DNA of 64,000 bases from Kitasatospora paranensis (GCF_039544005.1 NZ_BAABKV010000001.1:4960001-5024000), one strand, 5' to 3'. Shown: positions 35,051-44,370, counted from the first letter of the stretch. A program made the numbers and translations. Notes: generated from the sequence alone by a model not told the origin.

Positions 35051-36183
35051 TGACCGGTTCCCAGTCCGTCCGCGACGGCGCCGCCCCCGAAGGCATCTGG
35101 GCGGCGCCCGGCCGGGTCAACCTGATCGGCGAACACACCGACTACAACGACGGCTTCGTGCTGCCCGTCGCCCTGCCGCACGCCGCCCGCGCCACCGTCC
35201 GGCTCCGGACGGACGGCGTGCTGCGGCTGGTGAGCGAGCAGGCCGAGGGCGGCGCCGTCGAGCTGGCGGTCGCCGATCTCGCCCCCGGCAGTGTGGACGG
35301 CTGGGCCAAGTACCCGGCCGCGGTGGTCTGGACGCTGCGCGCGGCCGGGTACGACGTCGGCGGCGCCGACGTGCACATCGACAGCGACGTGCCGACCGGC
35401 GCCGGCCTGTCCTCCTCGGCGGCCATCGAGTGCGTCGTCGCCGCGGCCTACAACGACCTGCACGGCCTGGGCCTGGACGGCCCGGCGCTGGCCCGGCTCG
35501 CCCAGCGCGCCGAGAACGAGTTCGTCGGCGTGCCCTGCGGGATCATGGACCAGATGGCCTCGGTCTGCTGTGCCGAGGGCAACGCGCTCTTCCTCGACAC
35601 CCGCGACCTCGCCCAGCGCCAGGTCCCGCTCGACCTCGCCGGGGCCGGGCTCCGGCTGCTGGTCGTCGACACCCGGGTCAAGCACGACCTCGCCGACGGC
35701 GCCTACGCGGAGCTGCGCGCGGGCTGCGAGCGCGCCGCCGCGCTGCTCGGGCTGGCGGCGCTGCGGGACCTCGCCCCGGCCGCCCTGGACACCGCCCTGG
35801 CCGAGCTGCCCGACGAACTGCGGCCGCTCGTCCGGCACGTGGTCACCGAGGACGCCCGCGTCGAGCAGGCGGTGGCGCTGCTGGACGCCGGGGACCTGGC
35901 CGGGCTCGGCCCGATCCTCACCGCCGGCCACGCCTCGCTCCGCGACGACTACCGGGTGTCCTGCCCGGAGACGGACCTCGCGGTCGAGGCCGCGGTGGCG
36001 GCCGGCGCCCTCGGTGCCCGGATGACCGGCGGCGGCTTCGGCGGGTCGGTGATCGCCCTGGTCGACGCCGAGGCGCTGGACACCGTCGCCGAGGCCGTCA
36101 CCGCGGCCTTCACCGCCGCCGGCTACGCCGCTCCGCGCACCTTCGCGGCCACCCCCGCGGCCGGTGCCCGCCGGCTCCCCTGA
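35050..36183 (+). CDS. galK: galactokinase
   Basis: A 377-residue GHMP kinase. The galactokinase signature is GRVNLIGEHTDYNDGFVLP, the ATP loop is VPTGAGLSSSAAIEC, and motif 3 is MTGGGFGGSVIAL. It phosphorylates galactose at C1. The ATG overlaps the galE stop by 1 bp. Confidence 0.96.
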   Translation: MTGSQSVRDGAAPEGIWAAPGRVNLIGEHTDYNDGFVLPVALPHAARATVRLRTDGVLRLVSEQAEGGAVELAVADLAPGSVDGWAKYPAAVVWTLRAAGYDVGGADVHIDSDVPTGAGLSSSAAIECVVAAAYNDLHGLGLDGPALARLAQRAENEFVGVPCGIMDQMASVCCAEGNALFLDTRDLAQRQVPLDLAGAGLRLLVVDTRVKHDLADGAYAELRAGCERAAALLGLAALRDLAPAALDTALAELPDELRPLVRHVVTEDARVEQAVALLDAGDLAGLGPILTAGHASLRDDYRVSCPETDLAVEAAVAAGALGARMTGGGFGGSVIALVDAEALDTVAEAVTAAFTAAGYAAPRTFAATPAAGARRLP

Positions 36184-36364
36184 CGGCGCCCCACCCGCGC
36201 CCCCTCCGCTCCCCGGCCCGGCCGGTCCGGCATTCGTGCACGTCAGGCGAAGGCCAAACCGGCACGGGATGAAGAAACTTCACCAATCCCCCACCGGTCC
36301 GGCGGCCAGCCTCTACGCTGAGTCCGGTGCCGGTGGGGGCCGGGCCGGAGCAGGGGGACGGACG

Positions 36365-37270
36365 ATGGGGCGTATTCGCGTCCTGGTGGTCGACGACCAC
36401 CGCATCTTCGCCGAGGCACTGGCCGCGGCGCTCGCCGCCGAGCCCGAGGTCGAGGTCGGGGCGGCGGGCAGCGCGGTCGCCGCCGAGCGCGCGCTCGACC
36501 GTGCCGCCGCCGACGGCCGCCCGTACGACGTCGTCCTGATCGACGCCGAACTCGGTCCCGCGGCCGCCGCCACCGGCCCGGAACTCCGTCGCCGCGGGCC
36601 CGTCCGCCCGCCGTCCGGATCCGTCCCGGGGCAGGCCCGCGCCCAGCCCCCGACAGCCGTCCTGCCGCAGCAGCGCCACGAGGCGGCGCTGCGGCCGGGG
36701 CCCGCGCCGTCGGCCGACGGCATCGCCCTGACTGCCCGGGTCTGCCGCAGCCACCCCGCCCTGCGTGCCGTGGTGCTGGCCACCGGCGACGACCCGCGCC
36801 GTGCCGTCCGCGCCCTCCAGGCCGGTGCGGCCGGCTGGGTGGCCCGGGAGAGCTCGCTGGCCCGGCTGATGACGGTCATCCGCGGCGTCCTGCGCGACGA
36901 GACACACCTGCCGCCGGCCCTGCTCACCGGCGTGGTCAGGGAACTGACCAGTGCCCGCCGCGACCGGACGGAGAGCGAGCGGCTGGTCGCCACCCTCACC
37001 CCGCGGGAGGAGGAGGTGCTGCGCTGCATGGTCGCCGGCCTCGGCCGGCAGGCGGTCGCCGAACGGCTGTACCTCTCCCCGCACACCGTGCGCACCCACA
37101 TGCAGAACGTCCTCGGCAAGTTGGGCGTGCACTCCACCCTCGCCGCCGTCGCGGTGGCCCGCCGGGCCGGCCTCACGCCCTCGGACCCTCCGCCGGACCC
37201 TGTTCTGCCGCCCGCCACGGCAATGCCAGCCCCGCCCGTCGCCTCGACTGCAGGCCCGGGCGCCGGGTGA
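36365..37270 (+). CDS. NarL/LuxR-type response regulator with an insertion in the receiver domain
   Basis: A 301-residue protein. The receiver starts RIRVLVVDDHRIFAEALAAAL with phospho-acceptor D60 in DVVLIDAELG. A Pro/Arg/Gly-rich segment of about 50 residues (65-117) then interrupts the fold before it resumes with GIALTARVCRSHPALRAVVLATGDDP. The LuxR domain is LTPREEEVLRCMVAGLGRQAVAERLYLSPHTVRTHMQNVL, followed by a Pro-rich tail. No kinase is adjacent. A homologue next to gal is known in streptomycetes. The insertion probably loops out between strand 3 and helix 3. Confidence 0.9.
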   Translation: MGRIRVLVVDDHRIFAEALAAALAAEPEVEVGAAGSAVAAERALDRAAADGRPYDVVLIDAELGPAAAATGPELRRRGPVRPPSGSVPGQARAQPPTAVLPQQRHEAALRPGPAPSADGIALTARVCRSHPALRAVVLATGDDPRRAVRALQAGAAGWVARESSLARLMTVIRGVLRDETHLPPALLTGVVRELTSARRDRTESERLVATLTPREEEVLRCMVAGLGRQAVAERLYLSPHTVRTHMQNVLGKLGVHSTLAAVAVARRAGLTPSDPPPDPVLPPATAMPAPPVASTAGPGAG

Positions 37271-37359
37271 CCACTCCTCCTCGCCCCGCCGGGCCCGGGG
37301 AGCGTCCCGGCGCCACACCCAGGTACCGACTCCGTCAGGTCAGCGAGACCGGAGGACAG

Positions 37360-38903
37360 ATGTCGCCGAACAGCACCGCCGCACGCCCCAATTCCCCCTC
37401 GTACCGATGCCGAAGCAGGGCGCGGGCGACACAGGCCTGCGCACCCTGGTGATCGGGGCCGGCGCCGCCGGGTCGGCGCTCGTCCGGGACCTGCTGCGGA
37501 CGCCCGAGTTCGGGCTCGCCCCGGTCGGCGTCCTGGACGACGACCCGGCCAAGGCCAACCGCTCCGTGGACGGCGTGCCGGTGCTCGGCACCCTCGCCGC
37601 GCTCACCACGACCGCCGTGGCGCACCGCGTCCAGGTGGTGGCGCTGGCCATCCCCGGGCTGCCGCACCAGCAGGTCCGGGCGTTGGCCACGGCCGCGGCC
37701 GGGGTGGGCGCGGCCGTCCGCTACCTGCCGTCCTTCCTGTCGGCGCTGCGGCGCGAGGTGGTCGGCTCCGACATGCGGAGCCTGGACGTCAACAAGCTGA
37801 TCGGGCGTCACGAGGTGCACGTGGTCTCGCCGGACGTCCGGGCGGTGATCGAGGGGCGGCGGGTGCTGGTGACCGGCGCCGGCGGCTCGATCGGCAGCGA
37901 ACTGTGCCGTCAGGTCCAGGCGTTCGGGCCGTCCGCGCTGTACATGCTGGACCACGACGAGTCGAACCTGCACCGGCTCCAGCTGGAGATCTGGGGCGAG
38001 GCGCTGCTCACCGACGACTCGCTGGTGATCGCCGACGTCCGGGACCGGCCGCGGATCCAGCAGATCTTCCGGGACCTCAAGCCGGAGGTGGTCTTCCACG
38101 CGGCGGCGCACAAGCACCTGCCGCTGCTGGAGCGGCACCCGAGCGAGGCCGTGAAGTCCAACGTCCTGGGCACCGACAACCTGGTGGAGGCGGCGCTGGC
38201 GACGGGGGTCGAGCGCTTCGTGCTGATCTCCACCGACAAGGCGGCCGATCCGACCTCCGTCCTGGGCGCCTCCAAGCGGCTGGCCGAGCTGATCGTCCGG
38301 GCGAACGCCCGGGACGCCCGCAACCTGGGCACCGGCGTGTTCTCCGCGGTGCGGTTCGGCAACGTGCTCGGCTCGCGCGGGTCACTGCTGTCCGTGCTGG
38401 CCGAACAGCTGCGGAGCGGCGGCCCGGTGACGGTCACCCACCCCGACGTGACGCGGTTCTTCATGACCATCGAGGAGGCGGTCGGCCTGGTGCTGGAAGC
38501 CGGCCGGATGGCGGAGGGCGGCGAGGTCTTCGTGCTCGACATGGGCGATCCGGTGCGGATCGTCGACCTCGTCCACAACTTCGCCCGCCAGGTGCAGCTC
38601 GGGGCGGAGGACGTGGAGATCCGCTACACCGGCCTGCGGGCGGGGGAGAAGCTGAACGAGGCGCTGTTCTCCGAGGGCGAGGAGCGGCTGCCCACCGTGC
38701 ACGGGCGGATCTTCGCCACCCTCGCCGGCGAGGACGCCGGACCGGAGGACCTCGCGGGCGGGCTGACCGCCCTGTACGCGGCGGCGGCCGGCAACGCGGA
38801 CGACGAGGTGCGGCGCCGGCTCGCGGAGCTGCTGCCCGGGTACCGGACCCCGGAGCCCGAACCCGTCCCGGCGCTCAGCGCGCCCTACCCGGACGGGTTC
38901 TGA
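37360..38903 (+). CDS. nucleoside-diphosphate-sugar 4,6-dehydratase/epimerase (CapD/FlaA1-like), apparent frameshift near start
   Basis: About 515 residues. An N-terminal Rossmann domain (TLVIGAGAAGSALVRDLLR) lacks the membrane helices of WbpM-type proteins. A CapD domain follows with VLVTGAGGSIGSELCRQ, FHAAAHKHLPLLERHPSEAVKSNVLGT, STDKAADPTSVLGASKRLAE and RFGNVLGSRGS. It probably converts UDP-GlcNAc or another NDP-sugar for surface polysaccharide. ATG 37360 has GGAGG upstream, but its frame breaks in a C5 run at 37394-37398; one added C joins MSPNSTAARPNSPLVPMPKQ to the body. The alternative is an uncorrected start at ATG 37407, which has no ribosome site. Confidence 0.87.
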
Positions 38904-38924
38904 ACGCTGGTCCGGCGGCGACCG

Positions 38925-39895
38925 CTACCGCAGCAGCCGGGCGAGCAGCAGGTTGGGGTCGGTCATCGTGGTGTACGCCGCGCTGGTGACGTACGCCAGG
39001 CTGCCGGCGAACGCGACGGCGGTCGGGTCGGAGAGCCCGTCCTGCCGGTCGAGCACGACGGTGTGCGTGCCGTCGGGGGTGATCCGGGCGACCTGGCCGG
39101 GGCCGTCGAGGGCGGCGAGGACGGTGTCGTCGCTGCCCGGGAAGGCGAAGTCGTCGATCCCGGCCAGACCGGTGGCCCGGATCACGATCGGCCCGGCGGC
39201 GTCCTGGTCGTGGCCGCGGTCGCCGCCGCCGATCGGGATGCGCAGCAGGGTGCCACGGTCGGTGTTGCTCACCCAGACCGCGTCGTGCTGCACCTTGATG
39301 CCGTTCGCGCCGAACCGTCCGGCCGGCCGGAGCTCGGGTCCGTCGGCCCAGACGGTGGCGGTGCCGCCGTGCAGCGGGGCGCGCCACACCACACCGCGGA
39401 CGGAGTCGGCGGCGTAGAGCTGCCCGCTGTGCTCGTCCAGGGCGAGGCCGTTGGGGAACCCGTCCGGGGGCAGCGCGACGATCCGCTCCGGGGCGCGGCC
39501 GGGGAGAGTCGCCAGATGCCGGTCAGGTCGGCGGTGCCGGTGGCGTAGCCGAAGAACAGGGTGCCGTCGTGGGTACGGACGATGCCGGTGGGCGCGGGGA
39601 CGCCGACCAGCGGGGTGCTGTCCACCGGCGGGGTCGGCAGGGTGGCGAGGACGCGGATCCGGCCGTCGGTGCCGACCCGGGCGATCTGGTGGGCGCCGAC
39701 GAAGGTGACGTCCGCGGCTCCGTCGGGCTCCAGGGCGATGTTCTCCGGCGTCTGGCCGGCGCCGAGGTCGAAGTGGACGGCGATGTGCGGGTCGACGAGT
39801 GGTGCGGCTGCGGCGGCGGCCGGTGCGGCCGCGAGCAGGGCGAGGGCGGTGGCTGCCGCGCCGAGGGCGCCGGCGAGGCGGTGAAGGCGGTGCAA
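38925..39895 (-). CDS. secreted SMP-30/NHL-like beta-propeller protein, apparent frameshift
   Basis: A signal peptide (ALGAAATALALLAAAPAAAAAAP) precedes a beta-propeller with repeats such as PENIALEPDGAADVTFVG, GIVRTHDGTLFFGYATG and PNGLALDEHSGQLYAADS, as in SMP-30/gluconolactonase/LRE proteins. The frame breaks in a G4 run (C4 on the coding strand) at 39501-39504; one added base gives GIWRLSPGRAPERIVALPP. TTG 39895 is chosen because GGAGGAG lies 6 nt upstream and the signal peptide then starts directly. The enzymatic role is unproven. Confidence 0.8.
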
Positions 39896-40017
39896 CGGGG
39901 TCTCCTCCGGAGGCGCGGGCGACCGGTCGTTCACGGTCGGTTCCCATCGCAGCACGCCGGGTGACCGGACACCCGTCGGTGTCGGCCGGGTGGCGCCATC
40001 GGGCGTGCCGTCGGAGG

Positions 40018-40512
40018 TCAGCCCGCCCGGTCGAAGGGGGCGACGAGCTGCCGCAGCAGGGCGGCGAGTTCGTTCTGCTGGCCGCCGGTCAGCTGGGCGA
40101 GCAGTTCGCGCTCGTGGGCGAGCAGGCCGGCCAGGGCTTGGTCGGCCTTGTCGCGCCCCTCGTCGGTGAGCCGGACGAGGACGCCGCGCCGGTCGTCCGG
40201 GTCGGGCAGGCGCCGCACCAGGCCCTTGCCGGTGAGCCGGTCGATCCGGTTGGTCATGGTGCCGGATGTGACCAGGGTCTGGGTGAGCAGCTGACCGGGG
40301 GAGAGCTGGTAGGGCGAGCCGGCCCGGCGCAGGGCGGTGAGGACGTCGAACTCCCAGGGCTCCAGGCCGTGCTCGGCGAACGCGGTGCGCCGGGCGCGGT
40401 CGAGGTGCCGGGCGAGCCGGCTGACCCGGCTGAGCACCTCGAGCGGTTCCACGTCGAGGTCGGGGCGCTCACGGCGCCATGCTGCGACCAGCCGGTCGAC
40501 CTCGTCCTCCAT
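40018..40512 (-). CDS. tamR: MarR family regulator TamR
   Basis: A 164-residue MarR protein with a recognition region SGTMTNRIDRLTGKGLVRRLPDPDDRRGVLVRLTDEGR and the extended N-terminal helix (EDEVDRLVAAWRRERPDLDVEPLEVLSRVSRLARHLDRAR) seen in TamR. It is divergent from a trans-aconitate methyltransferase gene, as in S. coelicolor, where TamR responds to trans-aconitate and related acids. Several near-palindromes lie between the two genes. ATG 40512 is preferred to the longer frame reaching 40572. Confidence 0.9.
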   Translation of the reverse strand: MEDEVDRLVAAWRRERPDLDVEPLEVLSRVSRLARHLDRARRTAFAEHGLEPWEFDVLTALRRAGSPYQLSPGQLLTQTLVTSGTMTNRIDRLTGKGLVRRLPDPDDRRGVLVRLTDEGRDKADQALAGLLAHERELLAQLTGGQQNELAALLRQLVAPFDRAG

Positions 40513-40550
40513 GTCGATCAGTGTATCGGGGGTTGTGTCGATGTGAAGTC

Positions 40551-40609
40551 TCTTGACATCGAGAATTTTCAAGCGCAGTCTCTCGACTGGATATCTTGAT
40601 GTCGAGATA
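40551..40609. promoter_or_regulatory. TamR operator array
   Basis: Two related near-palindromes, TCTTGACATCGAGA (40551-40564) and TATCTTGATGTCGAGATA (40592-40609), share the pattern TCTTGAyrTCGAGA. A third partial copy (CTCTCGACTGGATATC) lies between them. They occupy the 113-bp gap between tamR and tam, as expected for an autoregulated MarR operator. Confidence 0.65.
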
Positions 40610-40625
40610 CTTTTGGGAGGACGCC

Positions 40626-41435
40626 ATGACCGCCGCCCCCTGGGACCCGGACCAGTACCTGCGCTACGCCGACGAGCGCACCCGTCCGCTGCACGAGCTC
40701 CTCGCCCGCGTCCCCGGCCTGCCCGCCGCCCCCACCGTCCTGGACATCGGCTGCGGGCCGGGCAACTCCACCGCCGCGCTCCGCGCCCGCTGGCCCGACG
40801 CCCGGCTCACCGGCGTCGACGACTCCGCCCCGATGCTCGCCACCGCCCGGACGACCGGCGAGCCCACCGCCGGGTACGAACTGGCCGATGCCCGCAGCTG
40901 GGACCCGGCCCCGGCGCGCCCCGACGCCATCGTCTCCAACGCCACCCTCCAGTGGCTGAACACCGCCGGAGCCGGCCGCCCGCCCGGCCACCTGGACCTG
41001 CTGACCCGCTGGGCCGCGGCCCTGCGGCCCGGCGGCGTGCTCGCCTTCCAGGTGCCCGGCAACTTCGACGCCCCCAGCCATACCCTCCTCGCCGACCTGC
41101 GCCGCAGCCCCCGCTGGCGGCAGGCCCTGGGCACCGACGCCGTCCGGGCGGGCGTGCACGACCCGGCCGACTACCTGCGGACCCTGCTCGCCGCCGACTG
41201 CACCGCCGATGTCTGGGAGACCACCTACCTCACCCTGCTGGGCGGCCCCGACCCCGTCCTGGAGTGGGTCAAGGGCACCGCCCTGCGGCCCGTGCTCGCC
41301 CGGCTGGCCGACCCGGCGGACCGGGCCGCCTTCCTCGGCGAGTACGGCGCGCTGCTGCGCGAGGCGTACCCGGCGGGGGAGGGCGGCACGGTCTTCCCGT
41401 TCCGGCGGATCTTCGCCGTCGCCCGGCGGCGCTGA
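40626..41435 (+). CDS. tam: trans-aconitate 2-methyltransferase
   Basis: A 269-residue SAM methyltransferase. Motif I is VLDIGCGPGNSTAALRARWP, followed by VDDSAPMLATAR and the Tam-specific SNATLQWL and VLAFQVPGNFDAPSH segments. It methylates trans-aconitate, which spontaneously forms from cis-aconitate and inhibits aconitase. GGGAGG lies 5 nt before ATG 40626. It is divergent from tamR, with shared operators. Confidence 0.93.
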   Translation: MTAAPWDPDQYLRYADERTRPLHELLARVPGLPAAPTVLDIGCGPGNSTAALRARWPDARLTGVDDSAPMLATARTTGEPTAGYELADARSWDPAPARPDAIVSNATLQWLNTAGAGRPPGHLDLLTRWAAALRPGGVLAFQVPGNFDAPSHTLLADLRRSPRWRQALGTDAVRAGVHDPADYLRTLLAADCTADVWETTYLTLLGGPDPVLEWVKGTALRPVLARLADPADRAAFLGEYGALLREAYPAGEGGTVFPFRRIFAVARRR

Positions 41436-41454
41436 ACCGCCACGGTGCCGCGCG

Positions 41455-41479
41455 GCGGGACGGGCGCATTCCGTCCCGC
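41455..41479. terminator. terminator between tam and the DMT transporter gene
   Basis: A perfect 9-bp inverted repeat (GCGGGACGG/CCGTCCCGC) with a 7-nt loop lies between the convergent genes. Confidence 0.6.
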
Positions 41480-41502
41480 GGCCGCCGGGCACCCGGGGCG
41501 GA

Positions 41503-42366
41503 TCAGCGGTGCAGATGGTGGTGGCCCGGCATCGCCGGGTGCCGGCCCAGCACGACCACCCCGGTCACCACGGCCAGCAGCCCGACCACCTGCCAGGCCA
41601 GGGCGCCCGGGGTGACCCGCAGCCGGTCCCCCAGGAAGCCCACCGCGCAGGCGATCCCGGCCAGCGGCTGGGCGGCGGTGAGCGCGGGCAGCGACATCCG
41701 CAGCGGCGCGGCCTCGAACGCCGACTGCACCAGCAGCAGCCCGACGACCCCGATCACCACCACCGTGTACGGCTGCCAGCTGCGCACCACCGCGCCCAGA
41801 CCGCCCGAGTCCAGCCGCTCCGAGGTCATCCGGGTCAGCGCGTCCTGCAGTCCGTAGAGCAGGCCCGCCGCGAGCGCGAGCAGGGTCGCCTCCTCGAAGA
41901 GCGGCATCCGCCGGGCGAGGGCGACCAGCAGCAGGGCCAGGCCCGCCACGATGCCCACCACCAGCCAGAAGCGCAGCGGCCCGGCGGCGGCCCCGCCGCC
42001 CTCGGGGCGGCCGGCCGCGATGAACGCCGTCACCCCCAGGGCGATCAGCGCCACCCCGCACCAGCCGGACCGGCCGAGCCGGGTGCCGGTCAGCCACCGG
42101 GCCAGCAGCATCGCGAAGACCAGGTTGGTGGCCAGCAGCGGTTCGACCAGCGCCACCTCGCCCTGGCTGAGGGCCACGGCACTCAGGATCAGGCCGGCGA
42201 CCATGAAGCCGATGCCGAGCAGCCAGTCCGGCATCCGCATCAGGTCGAGCAGGAGGCGCCAGCGCAGCAGGTCGCTGCGCGGGGCCCGCTGCGCCGCGTG
42301 CTGCTGGAGCACGAAGCCGAGGCCCAGGCAGCAGGCGGCGCCCACTGCCAGCAAGAACACCGCCAC
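41503..42366 (-). CDS. DMT superfamily (EamA-like) transporter
   Basis: A 287-residue protein with nine to ten transmembrane helices in two EamA-like halves. SQGEVALVEPLLATNLVFAMLLARWL is the first-half motif and PALTAAQPLAGIACAVGFLGDRLRV the second. It ends in a His-rich PGHHHLHR tail. The substrate is unknown. The GTG 42366 lies 18 bp downstream of the TetR stop, so it probably belongs to the desaturase-TetR transcription unit. Confidence 0.85.
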   Translation of the reverse strand: MAVFLLAVGAACCLGLGFVLQQHAAQRAPRSDLLRWRLLLDLMRMPDWLLGIGFMVAGLILSAVALSQGEVALVEPLLATNLVFAMLLARWLTGTRLGRSGWCGVALIALGVTAFIAAGRPEGGGAAAGPLRFWLVVGIVAGLALLLVALARRMPLFEEATLLALAAGLLYGLQDALTRMTSERLDSGGLGAVVRSWQPYTVVVIGVVGLLLVQSAFEAAPLRMSLPALTAAQPLAGIACAVGFLGDRLRVTPGALAWQVVGLLAVVTGVVVLGRHPAMPGHHHLHR

Positions 42367-42384
42367 GCGACCACCTCGGAGCCG

Positions 42385-43146
42385 TCAGGCCTGCCGTTCG
42401 CCCACCAGCCGGGGGTGCCGTTCCAGGCCCTCCAGGCCGTGCCACGCCAGGTTCACCAGATGGGCGGCGACCTCGGCCTTCTGGGGCTTGCGCACCTCCA
42501 GCCACCACTGCCCGGTCAGGGCGACCATCCCCACCAGCATCTGCGAATACATCGGCGCGAGCCGGGCGTCGAAGCCGCGCGACTTGAACTCCAGACCGAG
42601 GATGTCCTCGACCTGGGTGGCGATGTCGCTGATCAGCGAGGCGAAGGTGCCGGTCGACTGGGCCACCGGGGAGTCCCGGACGAGAATCTTGAACCCGTCC
42701 GTGGAGGTGTCGATGTAGTCCATCAGGGCGAAGGCCGCCTGCTCCAGCAGCTCCCGGGAGTGCCCGCCGGTCAGTGCGCCGGTGACCATGTCCAGGAGCA
42801 GCTGCATCTCCCGGTCGACCACCACCGCGTACAGGCCCTCCTTGCCGCCGAAGTGCTCGTACACCACCGGCTTGGAGACCCCGGCGCGTTCGGCGATCTC
42901 CTCGACCGAGGTGCCGTCGTAGCCGCGCTCGGCGAAGACCGAGCGGCCGATCTCCAGGAGCTGTTCGCGGCGCTGCTTGCCGGTCATCCGGACCCGGCCG
43001 CCGCCGCGCCCGCCGCGGGCCGGGGCGCCGGAGCGGGTCCGCGCGGCCGGTGCGCCGCCGTCCCCGCCCTGGGCGTGCTGCTGGCCGTCCGCGGTGTCTG
43101 CGTTGCTCCCGTTCACCCCTACATCATGCTGCAGCGGGCGGGTCAT
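42385..43146 (-). CDS. TetR family regulator of the desaturase operon
   Basis: A 253-residue protein. After a long low-complexity N-terminus (about 55 residues, Gly/Ala/Arg-rich), the TetR domain reads REQLLEIGRSVFAERGYDGTSVEEIAERAGVSKPVVYEHFGGKEGLYAVVV. ATG 43146 overlaps the desaturase stop (ATGA), so they are co-transcribed; a GTG at about 43116 is an alternative. TetR proteins next to acyl desaturases (DesT-like) sense acyl-CoA saturation. Its likely operator is the nested palindrome at 44131-44163. Confidence 0.88.
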   Translation of the reverse strand: MTRPLQHDVGVNGSNADTADGQQHAQGGDGGAPAARTRSGAPARGGRGGGRVRMTGKQRREQLLEIGRSVFAERGYDGTSVEEIAERAGVSKPVVYEHFGGKEGLYAVVVDREMQLLLDMVTGALTGGHSRELLEQAAFALMDYIDTSTDGFKILVRDSPVAQSTGTFASLISDIATQVEDILGLEFKSRGFDARLAPMYSQMLVGMVALTGQWWLEVRKPQKAEVAAHLVNLAWHGLEGLERHPRLVGERQA

Positions 43147-44105
43147 CCGGCGCGGCGGGCGTCGATCCGTTCGGCCTGCGGCCAGCGGACGTCGCTCGCC
43201 CAGCCGAGCCGTTCGCACCAGCGGATCACCCGGGCCGAGGAGTCGATCTGGCCGCGGAGCACGCCGTGCCGGGCGCTGGTGGGGTCGGCGTGGTGCAGGT
43301 TGTGCCAGGACTCGCCGCAGGAGAGCACGGCCAGCCACCACACGTTGCCGGACCGGTCGCGGGACCGGAAGGGCCGCGCGCCGATCGCGTGGCAGATCGA
43401 GTTGATCGACCAGGTGACGTGGTGCAGCAGGGCGATCCGGACGAGCGAGCCCCAGAAGAAGGCGGTCAGCGCGCCCTGCCAGGAGAGCGTGATCAGGCCG
43501 CCGGCCAGCGGCGGGATCAGCACCGACAGGGCCGTCCAGAGCCAGAACAGCCGGGAGATGCGCCGTATGGCCGGATCGGCCACCAGGTCGGGCGCGTACT
43601 TCTGCTGCGGGGTCTGCTCCTCGTCGAACAGCCAGCCCATGTGGGCCCACCACAGGCCCTTCATCAGCGCGGGCAGGCTCTCGCCGTAGCGCCACGGGGA
43701 GTGCGGGTCGCCCTCCTTGTCGCTGAACCGGTGGTGCTTGCGGTGGTCGGCGACCCAGCGCACCAGCGGCCCCTCGACGGCCAGGCTGCCGGCCACCGCC
43801 AGCGCGATCCGCAGCGCCCGGTTGGCCTTGAAGGAGCCGTGCGTGAAGTAGCGGTGGTAGCCGACCGTGATGCCGTGGCAGGTGACGAAGTACATCACCG
43901 CCGCGATCGCCAGGTCCGTCCAGCCGATCCCCCAGCCCCAGGCGACCGGGACGGCGGCCAGCAGGGCCAGGAAGGGGACGCCGATGAACAGCGCCAGGGC
44001 GATCCGCTCGGCCGGACCCTGTCTCTCGCCGCCCCGGGTCGCCGAGACCTCGTGGGCGGGGCGCTCGGGCGCCACGGTGGGTGCTGTGCCGGCCTGCATG
44101 GTCAT
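43143..44105 (-). CDS. acyl-CoA desaturase (delta-9 type)
   Basis: A 320-residue integral membrane di-iron desaturase. Three His boxes are present: HRYFTH in ITVGYHRYFTHGSF, HRKHHRFSD and GESWHNLHHADPTSARHG. Four transmembrane helices flank them. It introduces a double bond into fatty acyl-CoA for membrane fluidity. ATG 44105 has GAGG 7 nt upstream. The upstream region holds a nested palindrome, and tetR follows with an overlap. Confidence 0.93.
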   Translation of the reverse strand: MTMQAGTAPTVAPERPAHEVSATRGGERQGPAERIALALFIGVPFLALLAAVPVAWGWGIGWTDLAIAAVMYFVTCHGITVGYHRYFTHGSFKANRALRIALAVAGSLAVEGPLVRWVADHRKHHRFSDKEGDPHSPWRYGESLPALMKGLWWAHMGWLFDEEQTPQQKYAPDLVADPAIRRISRLFWLWTALSVLIPPLAGGLITLSWQGALTAFFWGSLVRIALLHHVTWSINSICHAIGARPFRSRDRSGNVWWLAVLSCGESWHNLHHADPTSARHGVLRGQIDSSARVIRWCERLGWASDVRWPQAERIDARRAG

Positions 44106-44130
44106 CGGGCGTCCTCGGGTGAGGGAACGG

Positions 44131-44163
44131 ACCTACGTCTGCGTAACTTACGGCATCGTAGGT
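44131..44163. promoter_or_regulatory. nested palindromic operator upstream of the desaturase
   Basis: An inner perfect palindrome CGTAACTTACG (44142-44152) and an outer perfect 7-bp repeat ACCTACG (44131-44137) / CGTAGGT (44157-44163) share exactly the same centre at 44147. It lies 26 bp before the desaturase start. The geometry suits a TetR dimer, or two dimers, blocking the promoter. Confidence 0.7.
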
Positions 44164-44299
44164 AGAGCCGCCCGCGAAGGGAAGACGTGTCGCACCGGCG
44201 GACCGCCGAGGAAGGTGGATGCAGGGCGGCGCACCCCGTACGCTTAGGCCTGCGTTGCCCGCCGACGGCCGCTCGGCGCGCACCCGTGCACGGCATCCG

Positions 44300-44370
44300 T
44301 CCCGGATCGTCTAAGGGCAGGACAGCTGGTTTTGGTCCAGCTTATGGGGGTTCGAATCCTCCTCCGGGAG
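44300..44370 (+). tRNA. tRNA-Gln (TTG anticodon)
   Basis: A 71-nt cloverleaf. The acceptor is TCCCGGA/TCCGGGA, the D arm GTC/GAC, the anticodon stem GCTGG/CCAGC with loop TTTTGGT (anticodon TTG), and the T loop TTCGAAT. CCA is not encoded. It lies just upstream of glmU, as in other streptomycetes. Confidence 0.94.

Noticed and set aside
41209..43689. An 826-codon forward open frame
   Set aside because: It crosses tam, the DMT transporter, TetR and desaturase out of frame and has no recognisable domain.
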